A DNA stretch of 64,000 bases. Source: Guillardia theta CCMP2712 (taxonomy: Eukaryota; Cryptophyceae; Pyrenomonadales; Geminigeraceae). The stretch's first letter is position 1. Every line of letters begins with the position of its first letter. The stretch covers positions 1,120,035-1,184,034 of the forward strand of contig NW_005434670.1 of the NCBI RefSeq assembly GCF_000315625.1, given 5' to 3'. Positions 22,701 through 37,700 of this stretch are shown here, in pieces. Position numbers and translations under genes: made by a program. The notes under the pieces are model-generated. The model ran no database searches. It saw nothing but the letters and a program-made list of their open reading frames with translations, and was not told the DNA's origin.

Positions 22701-25700
22701 GATTTTGATCTCAACTCGTTCTTGTGTTTCATCACATTCCTCCATCTTGTCGGTAGATTCTTTGATAGTATCTGATAGTTTCGTATTTAATTCTCTTTCC
22801 TCGGGATCTTCGTGGATCTCAATAAGTGGGCAAAATTTTGCATCTAGAGATTTTTCCATTCGCATCAATTCTTACAGTCCAAGCGAATCATCAGAATGGA
22901 TTTCAGACTCTTCAGTAGCATGCAGAGGAACATCTTCCATGTCTCAGAGTAGATTTGCAAGTGCAACAGTCTGTATGCTGCTCGGTAGCGCATCTTCAAT
23001 CTTTTCCACAGATTCTTCACATTGCTCATCTGTCATGGTCACGAATGTGGCATCAACAGGATCTTCTCTTCTTACTGTCATCGGAGCACACTACGGTATT
23101 ACCAGCTACTCTGCCAGGCTAACAGGGCTGACTGCAGCAGAAGCTAGTTCCTGGTTTTCTGATAGTGCTATCTTGTGTGCAGCAAGCGAAGGAGATGCAA
23201 CAAGCAAACGAGCCGTGGTGACCACAGGGATTGAAGTGGGTACAGCAACAAACATCTTCTCGATTGATAGAGACACTATATCAGGAACATCTATTTCCAA
23301 CAGCGTTTCAATTGCCAGCGAGCCTGTCGTGCAAGCCGGTTCTGCATTTTCAATGTTCGACAATACAATCAGAGTAAGCATTCAAAGCATATGTGAATCT
23401 AGCGGATGGCTTTCAACATCTTCAATCTTTTGCAAAGTTGGATCAGGATATGGACATACCATGAAATTTGCAATTTCATCTGTCCATTTATCAACTTTTA
23501 CAGAGGCATATTCCTTCGATCACTCGACTGTGTCCTTTAGCTCAAGGTTTAATAATCCCTCCACGGGAAGTGTCATCTTGTCTGCATGGGGTCATTTTGT
23601 AAGAGATAGTACGAGCAACTTGAGGATTGGTCACAGTAGTGCAGAATCATCAAATTGGGTTTCTGATACATCCATTCGAAGTCAGACCAGCCAAGGGAGT
23701 GGCAAAACCTCAAATATGTACATTTCAATCGCACATGCCTCTGGAACTCTTTCTGAATCATTGTCTTTCGAGGCAAATTCTATTTCGTCCTTGTTTACTG
23801 CAAACTTTTTTCCAAAGGGCAATCGAACACTTTTTGTTATGGGAGAATCATTCATGCCATACTCTCTCAGCCCGCTCTTGAGAATCAGCCCATCATTTTG
23901 TGAAGCCACATCATGGATTTCAGAGACTTCTATTGCATGTTCAGGAACAGTCTTCATTTCTCGAACTTCAACTGTGATTGTAACAACCTCTTTGAACACT
24001 GGCTCACTGTCTGGAGCCTTCTCGAGCGATTCAGTTGTTATGGAGCTTGAAAATCGAAATGGACCATGTACTGGATCAACCATGGTGCACATTGCTACCA
24101 TTCAAACAGGTCTCTCAAGTTCTAGTATGGTACGGATCTTGTCAACAAGTTGTGAGCAAACATTGTGGAATTCAGAATCTGCCATCATCTGTCAATTAGC
24201 AGCAGGTGCAAGGTACACGCATACTGTGATCATTTCTCAAGATCGCTCCTTAGCTAGTATCTGCAGCTCGTTTTCTTTTGATCTTGGACAGATTACTGCT
24301 CTTTCTGCAATCAATTATGCGTTGTTCCAGCAGCAAAGCTCGTACATCTTTGGGGAAAACTTTGGGTCTCGTTTTGAAACCAACCAAATTGATTTCGGCA
24401 GTACAACATGCGAATCTACAATGTGGATTTCGGATACAACAACTGCATGTATGATTTCGCAGGGGCTGTCAAAAAGTCATTCTACAACTATTACCATGGG
24501 GAATGTTGTTTCAACTACATCGGACATTTTGTCTTACGACTCTCTGCTGATCATCCCTTCAACACAGGTGAATTTCGCTGCTACTGGATCAGTCAAGATC
24601 TTGTTTGAATCTAGCTTAATGAATACAATTCGAACTTCTATCAATATCAGAACTGGCCAAACCAACTGCGAAGGCTCTAATTGGAACTCTGATTCAAGCA
24701 TCACGTGCTATTCCAGCGCTGGAGCTCAGCAGACAATGAAAGTTGTTTTTACACTCGTTTCCTTTTCGTTCAATTCTATAACGCAAGCACTGACCTATGA
24801 TGCAAATTCGTTGACATCGTTGCATTTGCAAAATAGTCCAAGTACAGGCTCTGTGACAATCTCATTTCTTGGGTTGAATCTTGGGGTTGCAGATTGTGCT
24901 TTCATTCGCCTGGGTTACACGGCTTGTGAACTTTCTTCGTGGGTTTCATCAACATCAGTGCAAGCGATGTCAGCTCAAACTTTCGCAAGATCACAGAAGG
25001 TTATCTTCACTTGTGCATCCCACGTTGGTTCAAGCACATCCGCTTTTTCAACTTCCGTTCCATCTATTTCAACAACCGCTCGCTCAAATGCACACAGTAC
25101 TGGATCGATGTATGTCTCCATCATTGGTGAAGGTTTCAACCAACATGAAGCCTCATCGTCTGCAAAAATCTTTTTCACAGCGTGTGAGGCTACCTTCTGG
25201 ATATCTCAAAGTCAATTGAGCTGCCTCAGTGCTTCAGGGGAGGCCAGCAGTACCAAACTCATCGTCTCGATTCAAAACATGTTTTTCAGCAGCACGGAAT
25301 TATTTACAACGGGTGCAGAGAGGATCAGTTTGGCATCGCGGCAGAATTTTCCAAGTACTGGAAGTGTATTGTTTTCCGTTGATGGAACAGATTTCTCTAA
25401 GAAATCATGTTCCATGAACATGAGGCTTGCGGAAACCGTATGTGAGGCAACCGGCTGGGGATCCGAAACAAGCGTCGTCTGCCTTTCTCAAAGTGCGCTC
25501 TTGAGATCGAGAAAGATTCAAATTACAGTACATGTCATGCAGGGCACATTATCCGAAAGCATCTCGATTGATTATTCTTCACTCTCGCTCCTCTCTGCGA
25601 AGAACTTTCCCGTCACAGGAGGCCTCTCCCTAACAATCTTCGGATCAAAGTTTGGATTGACTGCCAGCAGTCATGTTTCTACGATTGGTAGCACACCCAT

Positions 25701-28700
25701 CGAAGGAACAAACTGGATTTCAGATACAGCTGTTGTGACACGTACTCATTATTCTTTACAAAACACCATGCGGTTGCTGCTATCGATCGTTGGATTTCAG
25801 GGCACTACCTCTGAAATGTTATCCATCGATGCACCACCTATGACTTTAGACATATCCAATGCTGCTGGTACTGGAGCCATCAAGGTTGCTGTCTTTGGAT
25901 ATCTTTCTGCTGTGTTTGACACTCCACGCTTTCGCATCTCAGCAACAGCATGTGAGGCCACCCAGTGGGAATCTGTTTCTGCCGTTATGTGTTACACAGG
26001 TCCCATGGTGGGTGGGAGCAGACAAATCATGACAAGTATTGGAGCGCAAGCTAACAGCATCACTGAGGCTTTTACAAGCGATCAATCTGTCAGTGATAGC
26101 TTTGAGAGTAACTCTCCTAGTACAGGGAGTGTGGCATTGACTGTTCATGGAGCGGATTACTCCCATTTTTCCGTATCAAACCGAGTAAGATTTACATTTT
26201 CTGCATCCGAATCTACTTCTTGGTTATCGGATTCTTCCATACAGTGCCTCTCGATTGCAGTCATGCTATCTTCGTCAACCATTGTGATAACGTCCCATCA
26301 ATTGCTCTCTAGCCGTACGGAAACCATTTCTTTGGACAATGCTGCTCTGTCTTGTATGGAAAGGATCAATCTTGCCATAACAGGGTCAACTCTAATTTCG
26401 ATAACAGGAGGTAACATGGGTCACTATTCGAACAGCGTCATGGCAAGGGTTTCGCATTCTACAGCTGAATTGTCAGAATGGAGATCCACCAGCTCGATTG
26501 TTTGCCTAGGTTCCGTTACGCTTGGAAATACTTTCAAGTTTTCTATAACTATCTCTGGTTTCGATTCTACTGTGTCATCGTCGCTGTCAACAGATGCACT
26601 TTCGATTTCTGATTCCATGGAAAGAAATTATTTTAAGACAAGTTTAACAGAAATTCAGATCTTCAGTAATGCTATTGGCTTGAAAACATCCTCACAATCC
26701 TCCAAGGTTCACTACACACCTTGTGATAGTTCGCATTGGCTTTCGGAAACTGCATTGCATTGTCTTGCTGGAGTATTGCAAAGCCCTACATTATCAGTAA
26801 TGATAACTCACTCAATGTTAGTGTCGACAACAACAGCACTCTTATCTTGGGACACTTTAGTGGTATCAGCGCTGCTGGCTAATGCTCCGAGTACGGGCTC
26901 GCTGAGCATGGTGATTTTTGGTAGTGGTATGGGGCTCTTTCAAAGCACAATCAGTACGAGAAGTCAACACACTGCGTTGGAATGTACCGAGTGGGTCTCA
27001 GAAACATCTGTACGTTCAATGATGAATGAATTCATTTCTGGAAGCAGATCCATTGCAATCACAATGTCAGTACAACCCCAGTCGATCTCGGAGATGCTTT
27101 CGTCTGATGTTTCTTTTTTGAGCACAGCAACCCGATCAAATTCACCTAACACTGGTTCAGCGCATATAACTGTGTCCGGTACAGGGAGCGGTCTTGCTCA
27201 CTACTCAATCTCCAACCGGATGCATAGATCATCCTGTGAATTGTCCGACTGGCTTTCTGCAACGTCGGTTGTGTGCATGACTGCAAGTTTAGTTGGAAGA
27301 ACAAAAAGCCTGACTCTGACTGTGGGAATCAATGTTGGAACTGTGACGGACATACTTACACATGATTCGTTTTCTCTACACCAAGATTCAAATGCCAACG
27401 CACCATCCACTGGTGCTGTATCTGTCACAATCCTGGGTGGATTTGCGCTTTATGATGCCAGTTCTTCTTTGAGGAGAGGTTATACTTCAATGGAAGCGAG
27501 CGAATGGATCTCTGATACACAAATCGCGGGATTTTCATCACGAACAACAGCAGGCAGCGCAAAGATTATTCTTACGGCGTCTTCTTCACAGGGTAGCATC
27601 ACTTTTGCAGCTTCTGCAGATGTTCCGTTGTTGTCAGACATGGAAAGGAGGAATTTTGCTTTCCCTAGTGAATCGTCAATCACCATCTTCGGTTCTTCTT
27701 TCGGCAGCCTGTGGACCTCTCTGTCACTCGCAATAGGCTGTACAGTTGCTGAATTGACAAGCTGGAATTCTGAAACGACGATCGTTTCAAGAATTTCAGC
27801 GTTTCAAGTCAACAGCATGAGAATCGTTCTTACCTCTTCATCCCTTGTATCCACTACCACTTATTTGATCTCTGCTGATGCAACAGCTGGTATTTCGACT
27901 ACAAGGCAGAACTTACCAGGAACTGGAACATTGCAGATCACTATCGTAGGAATCAATGTAGGCCTGCAGGACAATTCACCTGCCTTTAGAGCAGGGGCCA
28001 TGACCAGTTGCGAAAGTTCAGATTGGATTTCAAGCACATCCCTTTACGTGAGATCAGCAGCTCTACAGGGAAGAAGTATGAGGTTGAGCGTCACTTCTGC
28101 TGGTATGGTAGGCGAGACTGTCACCAATGCTCTGACGGTTGACAGTCCACAAATTTCAGAAGGAATCAGAATGAATGCTCCAAGTTCTGGCTCAGTATCC
28201 TTGACTCTAATAGGCAGAGACTTTGGCCTCTCCAGTTTAAGTTCTGTACTTCTCGTTTCTTCCTCTGCGGAGGCGTCAAGTTGGCTTTCAGATACTTCCA
28301 TCGCCTGTAGACTTTCCCTAGTTTATGCCAAATCCTTGAAAGTGAAAGTGACCGTTGGTGTAAGTCTCGGATCAGGCTCGATTGCGTATTCAAGCGATTT
28401 GACTTGTAGCAATTTGAAAACATCTAATTCAATGTCGACCGGCTCAATAAGTGTATCGGTTTTCGGGGCAGGATTTTCGCCTCTTGCAGTAAGCGGTTTC
28501 TCCAGAGTCACCGGCACATCATGTGAAAATACAGAATGGGAGTCTGACTCAAGTGTCCGTTGCACGGCTTCAGCTGGTGTATCAGGTACAGGAAGGATCA
28601 TTGTGACGCAAGGGCAGCAAACTGGTTCGCTTTCTTCAAGCTTTTCTTACTGCATACGATCTACAAGTCAAATGTTAGCAGCTAATTTTGCATCTACAGG

Positions 28701-31700
28701 CTCTAGCATCGTCACTTTACATGGCAACCTGGCGAATCGTGATTTCCCTACTATGACAACACGTATTTCAGGCACTGGATGTGAATATACCAGTTGGATC
28801 TCCGAACTGTCATTGACGTGCAGGGCTTCGAATAGTCTGAAACATTCTTCGACTTTGATCGTCACTTCGCATGCAGCAGCAGGTTCGTTGACTCAAGCGT
28901 TGTCAAATGATGTTCCTGCAATACGCTGGCAGACGGTTGGCAACCAGGTGTCTTCGGGTTCCATATCTTTGACTCTTCTTGGCATCGGATTTGGTGTGGC
29001 ATCAATAAGTCAGGCAATCTCTATCGGATTTTCAGCCTTCGAAGCGACAATGTGGATCTCGGACACAAGTATGTTGTGTCAGAGTGTGTCGACCAACAAG
29101 GGATCGATGACGGTTGGAATCACTGTCGGTTTGACTTCTGGGACTGTTTCGCAACTTTTTTCGACTGACTTTCCCGTAATTAGTACATACTCATCTAGAA
29201 ACATTGTGTCCACTGGATCTGCAAGCCTTTCAATTGTTGGGTTTGGGTTCTCTGGATTTGGATACAGTCAACTCACAGGAATAAGTTTAACAGTTGCTGA
29301 GGCGACCAGTTGGCTGTCAGATTCGGCACTGCAATGCAGAAGTTGCCGATCACTGACTGGAAGTGGCCTGGCGATCGTAACAAGTGCAGGGCTGTTAGGG
29401 AGTTCGACAAGTGTCTATAGCAGTGATGGGTTGAGCCTATCGAATGCTCTGCGCAAGAATATTCCACATTCGGGATCCATTTCAATCACAATACATGGAT
29501 CAGGAATGGGATTGTTCTCGAGCACACCGTTTCCACGGGTAAGTAGCACCAGTTCTGAATCATCAGATTGGATTGGAGATAGTTCAATTCTGTGCCAAGT
29601 TTCTTCAAATTTGGGCAAGACAAGCAGTTTGCAAATTACGGCAAATGTTGGCCACATGGGAAGCTCCAGTAACAGTCTTTCAGTCGATCTGTCGATCCTG
29701 CATACAGTGATCCGCAGCAATCATCCCGCAAGTGGTTCAAGTATTTTCACAATTGTTGGTGGCAATTTCATGATTCCTTCCTCAGCTGGAGTCCGCATCC
29801 ATTCATCTGCTTCTGAATTCTCTGAATGGCTTTCGCAAACTTCGATTTCTTGTCGTAGCTCCACAACAACAAGACACTCCATGTCTGTGGTGATTACTGC
29901 TGGAAATTTGGGACAGACCATTTCGAGTTCGTTTTCGTCCGACCTTTCATACCTGTCAAATTCTGCAATGACAAATGGCGCGAGTACAGGTTCATATTCA
30001 GTTACCATAATCGGAATGGGATATTCGATGGTCTCTAATTCTCAAAATTCTCGAGCTTCTCGAACCTCATGTGAAGGTTCGCAATGGCAAAGCGAGACAA
30101 GCATCAAGTGTTTGAATGCGGTTCTGATTGGAACATCACTCAAACTCATCGTCACAGCTGGTCTCAAAGCTTCTTCACAATCGGATGTATTCTCATTCAA
30201 TCTATTCTCTTTGAGTAGCGAGGCACCTTCGAACAGCGTTAGCAGCGGCTCCACTTCTGTTACAATCTTTGGTACTAGCTTTTCCCTCAGCTCACATTCA
30301 AACTCTTTAAGGGTCTATCACTCCGCTTGTGAAGCCACTAAGTGGAGTGCTGAGACAGAAATTACATGTTCTGTACCAAAAGCTGTTTTGAGAAGCAGGT
30401 CTCTTCAAGTATCAGCCATGGGCTATGTGGGAACTTCAAGCCACTTTCATTCGTTCGACCTTCCTGCTACCAGCTCGCTCTTTCGAGCCAACAGACCCTC
30501 ATATCCCCAAGGCATCTTTATTCATCAGATCCTGGTATCGTACAGGCTGTCTACTTCCAGAGGAAAGATAGGCATGACTCCATGCCAAGCCTCGGAATGG
30601 GATTCAGTTACAAGCATATCGTGCCAATACCCACAAGGCTCTCAAGCATCTTTGCCTGCTTTCGTAACAGCTGGTCAGGGCTTTATTGCAAGTTTCACGG
30701 AAACATTTTCATATGATCGTGATAGTATTTCGGTCATCCTACCAAGGAACATTCCATCGACAGGATCATCCCTTTTCATGCTGTTTGGAAATTATTTTCT
30801 TGCAGAGTCTACCACCAGAGTACGGACCCAATCTACATCATCTGAACGAACACGATGGATCTCCGTCTATTCTTTGAATGTCCTGTCAGGTGCAGTGCAA
30901 GCTGGTACACGAAGACTTAGCCTTTCCATTGGCAAGCAAGTCGGCACATCAACGGAGACGATATCAACTGATAACGTCCATATTTCAGTTATCAAGAACT
31001 CCAATACCCCTTCAAACGTCCAATTGAGACTTGTCAGCATCTGTGGCTCAAGGTTTGGAGTCGTATCATCGAGCCCGTTCGCTAGGGTATCGAGCACTAG
31101 CTGCGAAAGAACGAAATGGGTTTCAGACTCTTCGATTACAGCATTGACTGTTATGAATGTTGCATTGCATTCTCTTGCCAACGTGGTGACTGTAAGTCAA
31201 TTGACGGGCAGTATAAGCAATTCGTTTTCTTCTGACGTGGCTCTTGGAAGCATCACGTTACCCACAAATGTGATGGTGACTGGATCCATGCAAATGTCTA
31301 TCTTTGGAAGTTCAATCTTGAATTTGACTCCGATGGCTAGATTAGGAGGAACCAAGTGCGAATTGACCAAGTGGCTGTCAAGCACGTCTATTCTTAGCAG
31401 GGATGCAAGTGGATTTGGAGGTTCACAACAGCTTTCACTCACCAGCTCTACTCTTGCCAGGACTTTAACTAATGCTTTTTCTTACAATCTATGCACACTC
31501 AGTGAAAAGAAAAAGTCGAATTTACCAAACACTGGACACATTTACATCACCCTTGCTGGCTCCAATATCGGTATTAATGACGGAACTGTCCGTGGAAGAA
31601 TTCAGTCAACCATGATGGAACGCAGCATGTGGATTGCTGAAACAAGTATTTTATGTATAGCACCAAAATCTTCCGGACACAGTGGAGGAATTGCCGTCAC

Positions 31701-34700
31701 CCTCAAGCAAAAGGTGGGAACCACTACATATCTTCTCTCAGCAGATTGTGGAGTTGTGAGTTCTATTCGAACATCAAACGGACCAAGTACAGGTGGGCTT
31801 ACGTTCCAAATCGTAGGCGCGAATTATGGTTTATTTGCGCAATCCACGGTACACAGAACCGGTCAAACATCATCTATCCGGACAAGGTGGGTTTCAGATA
31901 CAAGTGTTGTCGGCCAGAAGAAGGGAGGGAAGGCTTTCACAAGGCAAGTAGTAATCACTGCAGCAAGGAAGGTGGGATCAATCAGTGAAGTGCAATCATT
32001 CGATGCTCCATCAATCAAAAACATGCAGCTTTCTAATTCGCATACCACGAGCATCGCATCGATGTCTGTCTCAGGCTCTAGTTTCACGTCATTCCAACTT
32101 TCCTTCACGGTTAGGTTAGGCGATACTGCAGCAATGATCTCAGCCTGGGTGTCATCCACATCCATCAAGTGCCTGGCCAGCGGTTCCATTGGACGTTCTC
32201 AGCATGTCTCTATCTCGTTACAGTCCGTAGGTAGTATTACTGAGATGTTCTCCACAGACGCGCCGTCATTAGTTTCTTTCAATGTCACCAAGGGTGATGA
32301 CTTCTATTCACTTGAATTCCCTGGAAATTCCTTGTACGACCGGGCTCAGCTAGGGTCCTTCAAAGGTTTTCCGACCACAGAGACAACAATCGAATTTTGG
32401 ATGAGAAAGAATGCAAGAAGTTCAATTCAAACGGTTCTAAGCTGTCGTTCTTACACAGGTTTCGTGAATGAAGTCGTCATTCGGGCGACGGATGACAACC
32501 GATTAGTCTCTCAGATTAAGAATGAGCCTTCGCTCCTAACCTCCTGTGATTTTGTTCCTGGTCAGTGGAATCACTTTGCATTTACATGGGAAAGCGCAAG
32601 AGGAAGGGTAGTTTGTATAAGAAATGGAGTGGTACAATCCGAAGCCTATGGCATTGCAGTAGGCGGGGTACTTGACCAATCCATTGTAATGATGATTGGG
32701 CAAGATCAGAGCGAAAGCAGAAGTGAGCTCGAAGCTTTCTCCGGCGGCATTTCTCAACTTCGGATCTGGGATTTGATTAGACCGTTGCCAGACATAGCAT
32801 ACTCCATGGACAAAACCTTCGATTTCACCGTCTTTTCACCGCCTGGTTTGGTTGCATATTACACTTTTATGAAATATTACACTGGAGACGACAAATCACC
32901 CTACCGCAATGATCTTGTGATCGTTGGTAATGTAGAAACAATACTGTTAGTCAATGCTCCTGTTGGCCTGACGTTGTATCAGTCAGAGAATAGTTTGATT
33001 TCTCCTTGCAATTCTCCTGATATCGGCCTCGTCGGCATTTATTTGCGAGGAAAAACTTTCGGACTCGCAAGTTACTCTGTCTCTAGCCGTATTGATGGTC
33101 GCACAGCTGGAATATCAACGCTCTGGTACTCGGATTCTTCAGTGAGAGTGCACCAAGGCTATGCAACGCAGTCAACAAGGTCTTCCCTGATGACTGTCGG
33201 CCAGCAATGTGGCACAATTTCAGAGGCTTTCACCATCGACTCCCCTGAGCCCAGCACTGTTCTCCCTAAAAATTTACCTTCGACTTCTGCAACGTCAATC
33301 ACTATCGCTGGTAGTGGGTATGGTGGACTAGACTACAGCTTACTAGGGAGAATGACGAGCACATCTCTTGAGATGACTATATGGTTTTCTGACACAACCC
33401 TCTTTGGCAAAGTGATGTCAGGATCAATGAGATCTGGCATTCCAAGTGTGACTGTTGGAAGTGGTATAGGATCTCTTTCTGCAGCATTCACTTTTGATTC
33501 GGTCGTGCTTGAGAGTGAAATTCATCCACAAACCAATTTGCTGACTTCAGGATCCTTGTTGGTCGATGTCACGATGAAAGTTGGATACTTCTCACGAAGC
33601 TACTCTTCTAGGATTGGAGCTTCAAGCGCTGAAAGGACCACTTGGATGTCCAAGACCAGCATCAAATCCAAGGCCTCTCTTGGAGTCAGTCAGAGCTTGG
33701 CAGTGATAATAACAGGCGATACAACCGTTGGAAGTGTTACAGATGTTCTATCCTTTGATACTTCACTTTCACAACATTTCAATGTCTCGGTCACAAATTT
33801 TGGAAATATTGATCATTTGCAAGTTTCTATCTCGGGTTTGGGCATCGGATATTTTGATAATTCCATTAGTTCAAGATTGTCATCGACGGGCTCGGAACGA
33901 TCAGTATGGTTGTCAGGTAAACCAATCAATCGGAAATTTTATTTTTTTCCTTCTGACATGAATGTGCCAGATACTTCTCTATCCTTCAAGGTTCCAGCGT
34001 TCAATTTCGCGACCAGATCATTCTTGATCAGCCTTGTTCTTCGAAGCGAGACAGCAACAGAGACTTATTCGTGTGACATTGTTCCTTTCTTCGTCACAAG
34101 CGGAAAAGCCGTAACTCCTGCCACTGGTTCTTTTGCTTTGCCGGGTAAGTTGCTTTTGTTCGTCTCCACCAATGATTCTTACGTGTGGAATCGCAGTGTT
34201 GGGAGATCAATTAGGAACGTATTCATGCACAGAGAAAGTAAGGATAGGTAAGACTGGAAGTGAAAGGACACTCTGGTCCTCTTCTACGTACATCATGACT
34301 CGGACTCCGGCTGGTTCATTTGGATCTCTCGGTATCAGCCTCTCGATTGAAATGTTGGTTTCTACGCAGTCTAGGCTTGTTTCATATCTGCCACCGGATA
34401 TGAGCAGTGCTCGACCTCGCAATGTACCTGCATCGGGTTCAATCAGCCTTTCCGTGCTAGGGCGAAACATGGGAACACGTTCATTCAGCTCGAGCCTTCG
34501 AAGTTTCCGAACCAGTACAATGGCAACAAAATGGATTGCTGATACATCTTTGATTGCAAGAAATGCAAAGGGACTGGAGGTTTCAATCAAGCTTGTCTCT
34601 AGTGTGTCTTGTGTCCTTGGAACTCGTACCAAACTCCTCACATATGATGGGCCCTCTGTCAATCAAGTGTCTTTACCTCGTAATTTTGAACCCAGTGCTG

Positions 34701-37700
34701 TTGTGTCATCGTCAGTAACTGTCTTGGGAACAAACTTCGGTTATTTCCACCAGACCCCGGCAAGCAGGACAGGAAGCTCCTGCAACTCAGCGACTTTCTG
34801 GATCTCCAACACAGCTCTCTACGCAAAGGTTTCCAATGGAATCTCTTTCACTGAAGAATACATGGTCACAGTTGCAGTTGCAAGATTCGGCACATTGACC
34901 GAGGTAGATCTCGTGTTCCTGGAATCTGAAGATGATTGATTTCAATGCAGGTTATGAGCTTCGATTCTCCCTCACTCAGCCTTGCAACGCCTCCGAACAG
35001 TCCCACGTCAGGCGGGAAGAGCATGACAATCAGGGGAAGAGACTTCGGAGCGTTTGATCATTCGTCAAAGGCACGAGTAGCAGCTGACACAAATACCAGA
35101 GTCATATCGATGAATGGGGGTAAGTCAAAACAGGTTGCAACTCCTGTCTCTGAACTTTTCTGTCAGGAACCGCCTTGGAGGCGACCAAATGGTTTTCTGC
35201 TACTATCATCGTTTGTAGGTTGCCACGAGGATTGCTGTCGAATTATCCCATTGCTTTGAGCATTGCTTCTAGAGTATCTACCATCTCTCAGACCTTGACG
35301 TACGACATGCCTACAATCTACGCGAGCATAGATCCCAATGGCCCTTCTGCGGGAGGCAGCACTTCTCTTGTGTTGGGATCTAATCTTGGATGGATAGATA
35401 CCTCCTTGTCCCTGCGGATCGGCGGTACCAACTGTTACACAACGCAATGGTTGTCTGGAAGCAGCGTGACTTGCTTGATCCCTCTTGGAGATGGCATCAT
35501 GAGGGACATCGCGGTCACCTTATACAGAATGAAAGCGACGCTATCTTTGGCATTTAGCTACAATTCCATAGTCTTAGACTTCGCGCAACCGCAGACTAGC
35601 AACATTCCCCCCAATTCAACGACAAGTTTGACAGCCTTGGGCAAGAACTTTGGGAATGATCCTGTCTTAGCTGGCAGTCCAAATCTGAGAGTAGGAGGGA
35701 CGTCTTGCATGGCGACGACGTGGGTTTCTGATTCTTCACTCACTTGTGCTGCAAGCAGCGGGTTGGGGGGCAGCAAGTCTATCACCTTGACTAACAGAGG
35801 GCGAACAAGCACAGTCTCCAACAGCATCACCTTTGACAATCCTAATGTACTCAGCATTTTGCCTCTCAATACCACGTACAATTCGTCATCCCCCTACTTG
35901 ATTGCCATTCGCAGCTATTCCTTATTCACAACTCTATCGGCTAAGATCTCTGGAACCTCCACTAGGATGTCAGAATGGACCTCGGAATCTAGTGTGCTAT
36001 GTATGACAAGCACTGGCTTTGGAATGAGCAAATCGATTGTGATAACAACATCGATACAACCTCAATCTCTCTCGCAAGTCTTCACGTATTCGTCACATTT
36101 CTTGAGCATCGGTCATCCCACAAATGGTCCCAAAATTGGTTTTACGGAACTGACCTTGCATGGATCCTCGTTCGGAACGGGAGATCGATCAGCTTCGGCC
36201 CGGATTTTAAGTTCTTCAGATGATTTGTATTTGACGTACGGAACGAGCGCTTCAACTACGTGGCTCTCTGATACCGCTCTGCTTGCCTTGACTTGTCGAG
36301 GTTTATCCTCGAAAGCCTCGATCACTGTCTCACTAGAGATACGAGTGAATACTCTTTCGGCTGTTTTCTCTTACGATGCCTTTCTAGACTTTGTTTTGAC
36401 CCATCCAAATGCCCCACTCTCAGGGGGAGTGCGGACTACAGTCACAGGACAAAATTTCGGTTGGTTAGATCTGACACCAGCTTTGACAATAGGGGGCAGC
36501 ATTTGTCAAGGTACAACCTGGCTTTCAGACAGTACCATTGAGTGTACCTTCTCTCGTGGAGACAAGTATTTGTTTCCGACTACCAACTCTACTGGGGAGC
36601 TTCTCGCTTTGACAATCAACAATTTGACGCAAACGAACCGACGCTACACGCTCTCCTACGATTCCCCCAGCATGTTCTTGATATCAGGAACAAATCTCCG
36701 AAGTAGGGGACAGTCTCTAATCAGCATCTACGGAAGCAACTTTGGAGTGCTCAGGGACCTTTCAGTGCACACCCGAGTTGGTTTCACTTCCGCTGAATTG
36801 TCAGAGTGGACATCAGACACTGCGGTCATCGGCCATTGCGCTTCCGGCGTGTCTGGCTTACTCTCAGTTGAGGTGACTGTAGTAGGAACTTTGAGTACAA
36901 TATCGGAAGCTGTCACATACGCTCGCCCATCGATCAATTACATCTCTCCCATCTTTGATCAGCCTGGCGGAGGGGAGACGGTCAATATCACTGGCCAGAG
37001 CTTTGGAGTTTCAGATTACACGCCCAAGGTCTTCGTCGACTTTAATCCTTGCTTGATTAGCATCTGGACAAGTGACTCTGCCATCAGCTGTACAGTTCCG
37101 AGAGGCTACGGGCCCGGTCAAGGAGTCGCTGTGGCAGTGGGAGATGAATTTGGTACACCTTCGATTGTGTTCGAATACTTGGATCAAACCATTCTGGATC
37201 AAGGGGATGTTCCGCTTGCTTCTCACGCGTTCCTTGCACTCTGGCTTCGGGCAGACTCTTTGATCACAACATCTGATGCAAACCTCAACTATCAGGGAGA
37301 CTTCAATTGGTCTGATTTCAGGAGCACAGGGTTGCCTGCAGTGGTAGTGAACGGACCAGAAATCTTGAAGCGGCAAATCAACGACTTGCCTATTGTGAGT
37401 ATCCAACGAAAACGAACTTGATTGGTCGGGTGTTGACATTTGTTGCAGGTCCGATTATCAGCTAATCGGTCGAATGGGATCAAGCTTCCCGCTACCTTAC
37501 ATTCCATCTTCGGGCCAGGAGCCCTCGTGAACAGACAGTTTTGCATCTTCTATGTTGTAAAGATTTCTTCCTTCGATGAAATTGGCATGAATCTGCTTTT
37601 TGCTGGAAATGACCAAGGGAGCTCATTCTTCTCATTCAGGTCAGTAGATTAGACTCTCGTAACATCTATTGACACCTCTTTGCAGTGTCCTCCCCGTCGA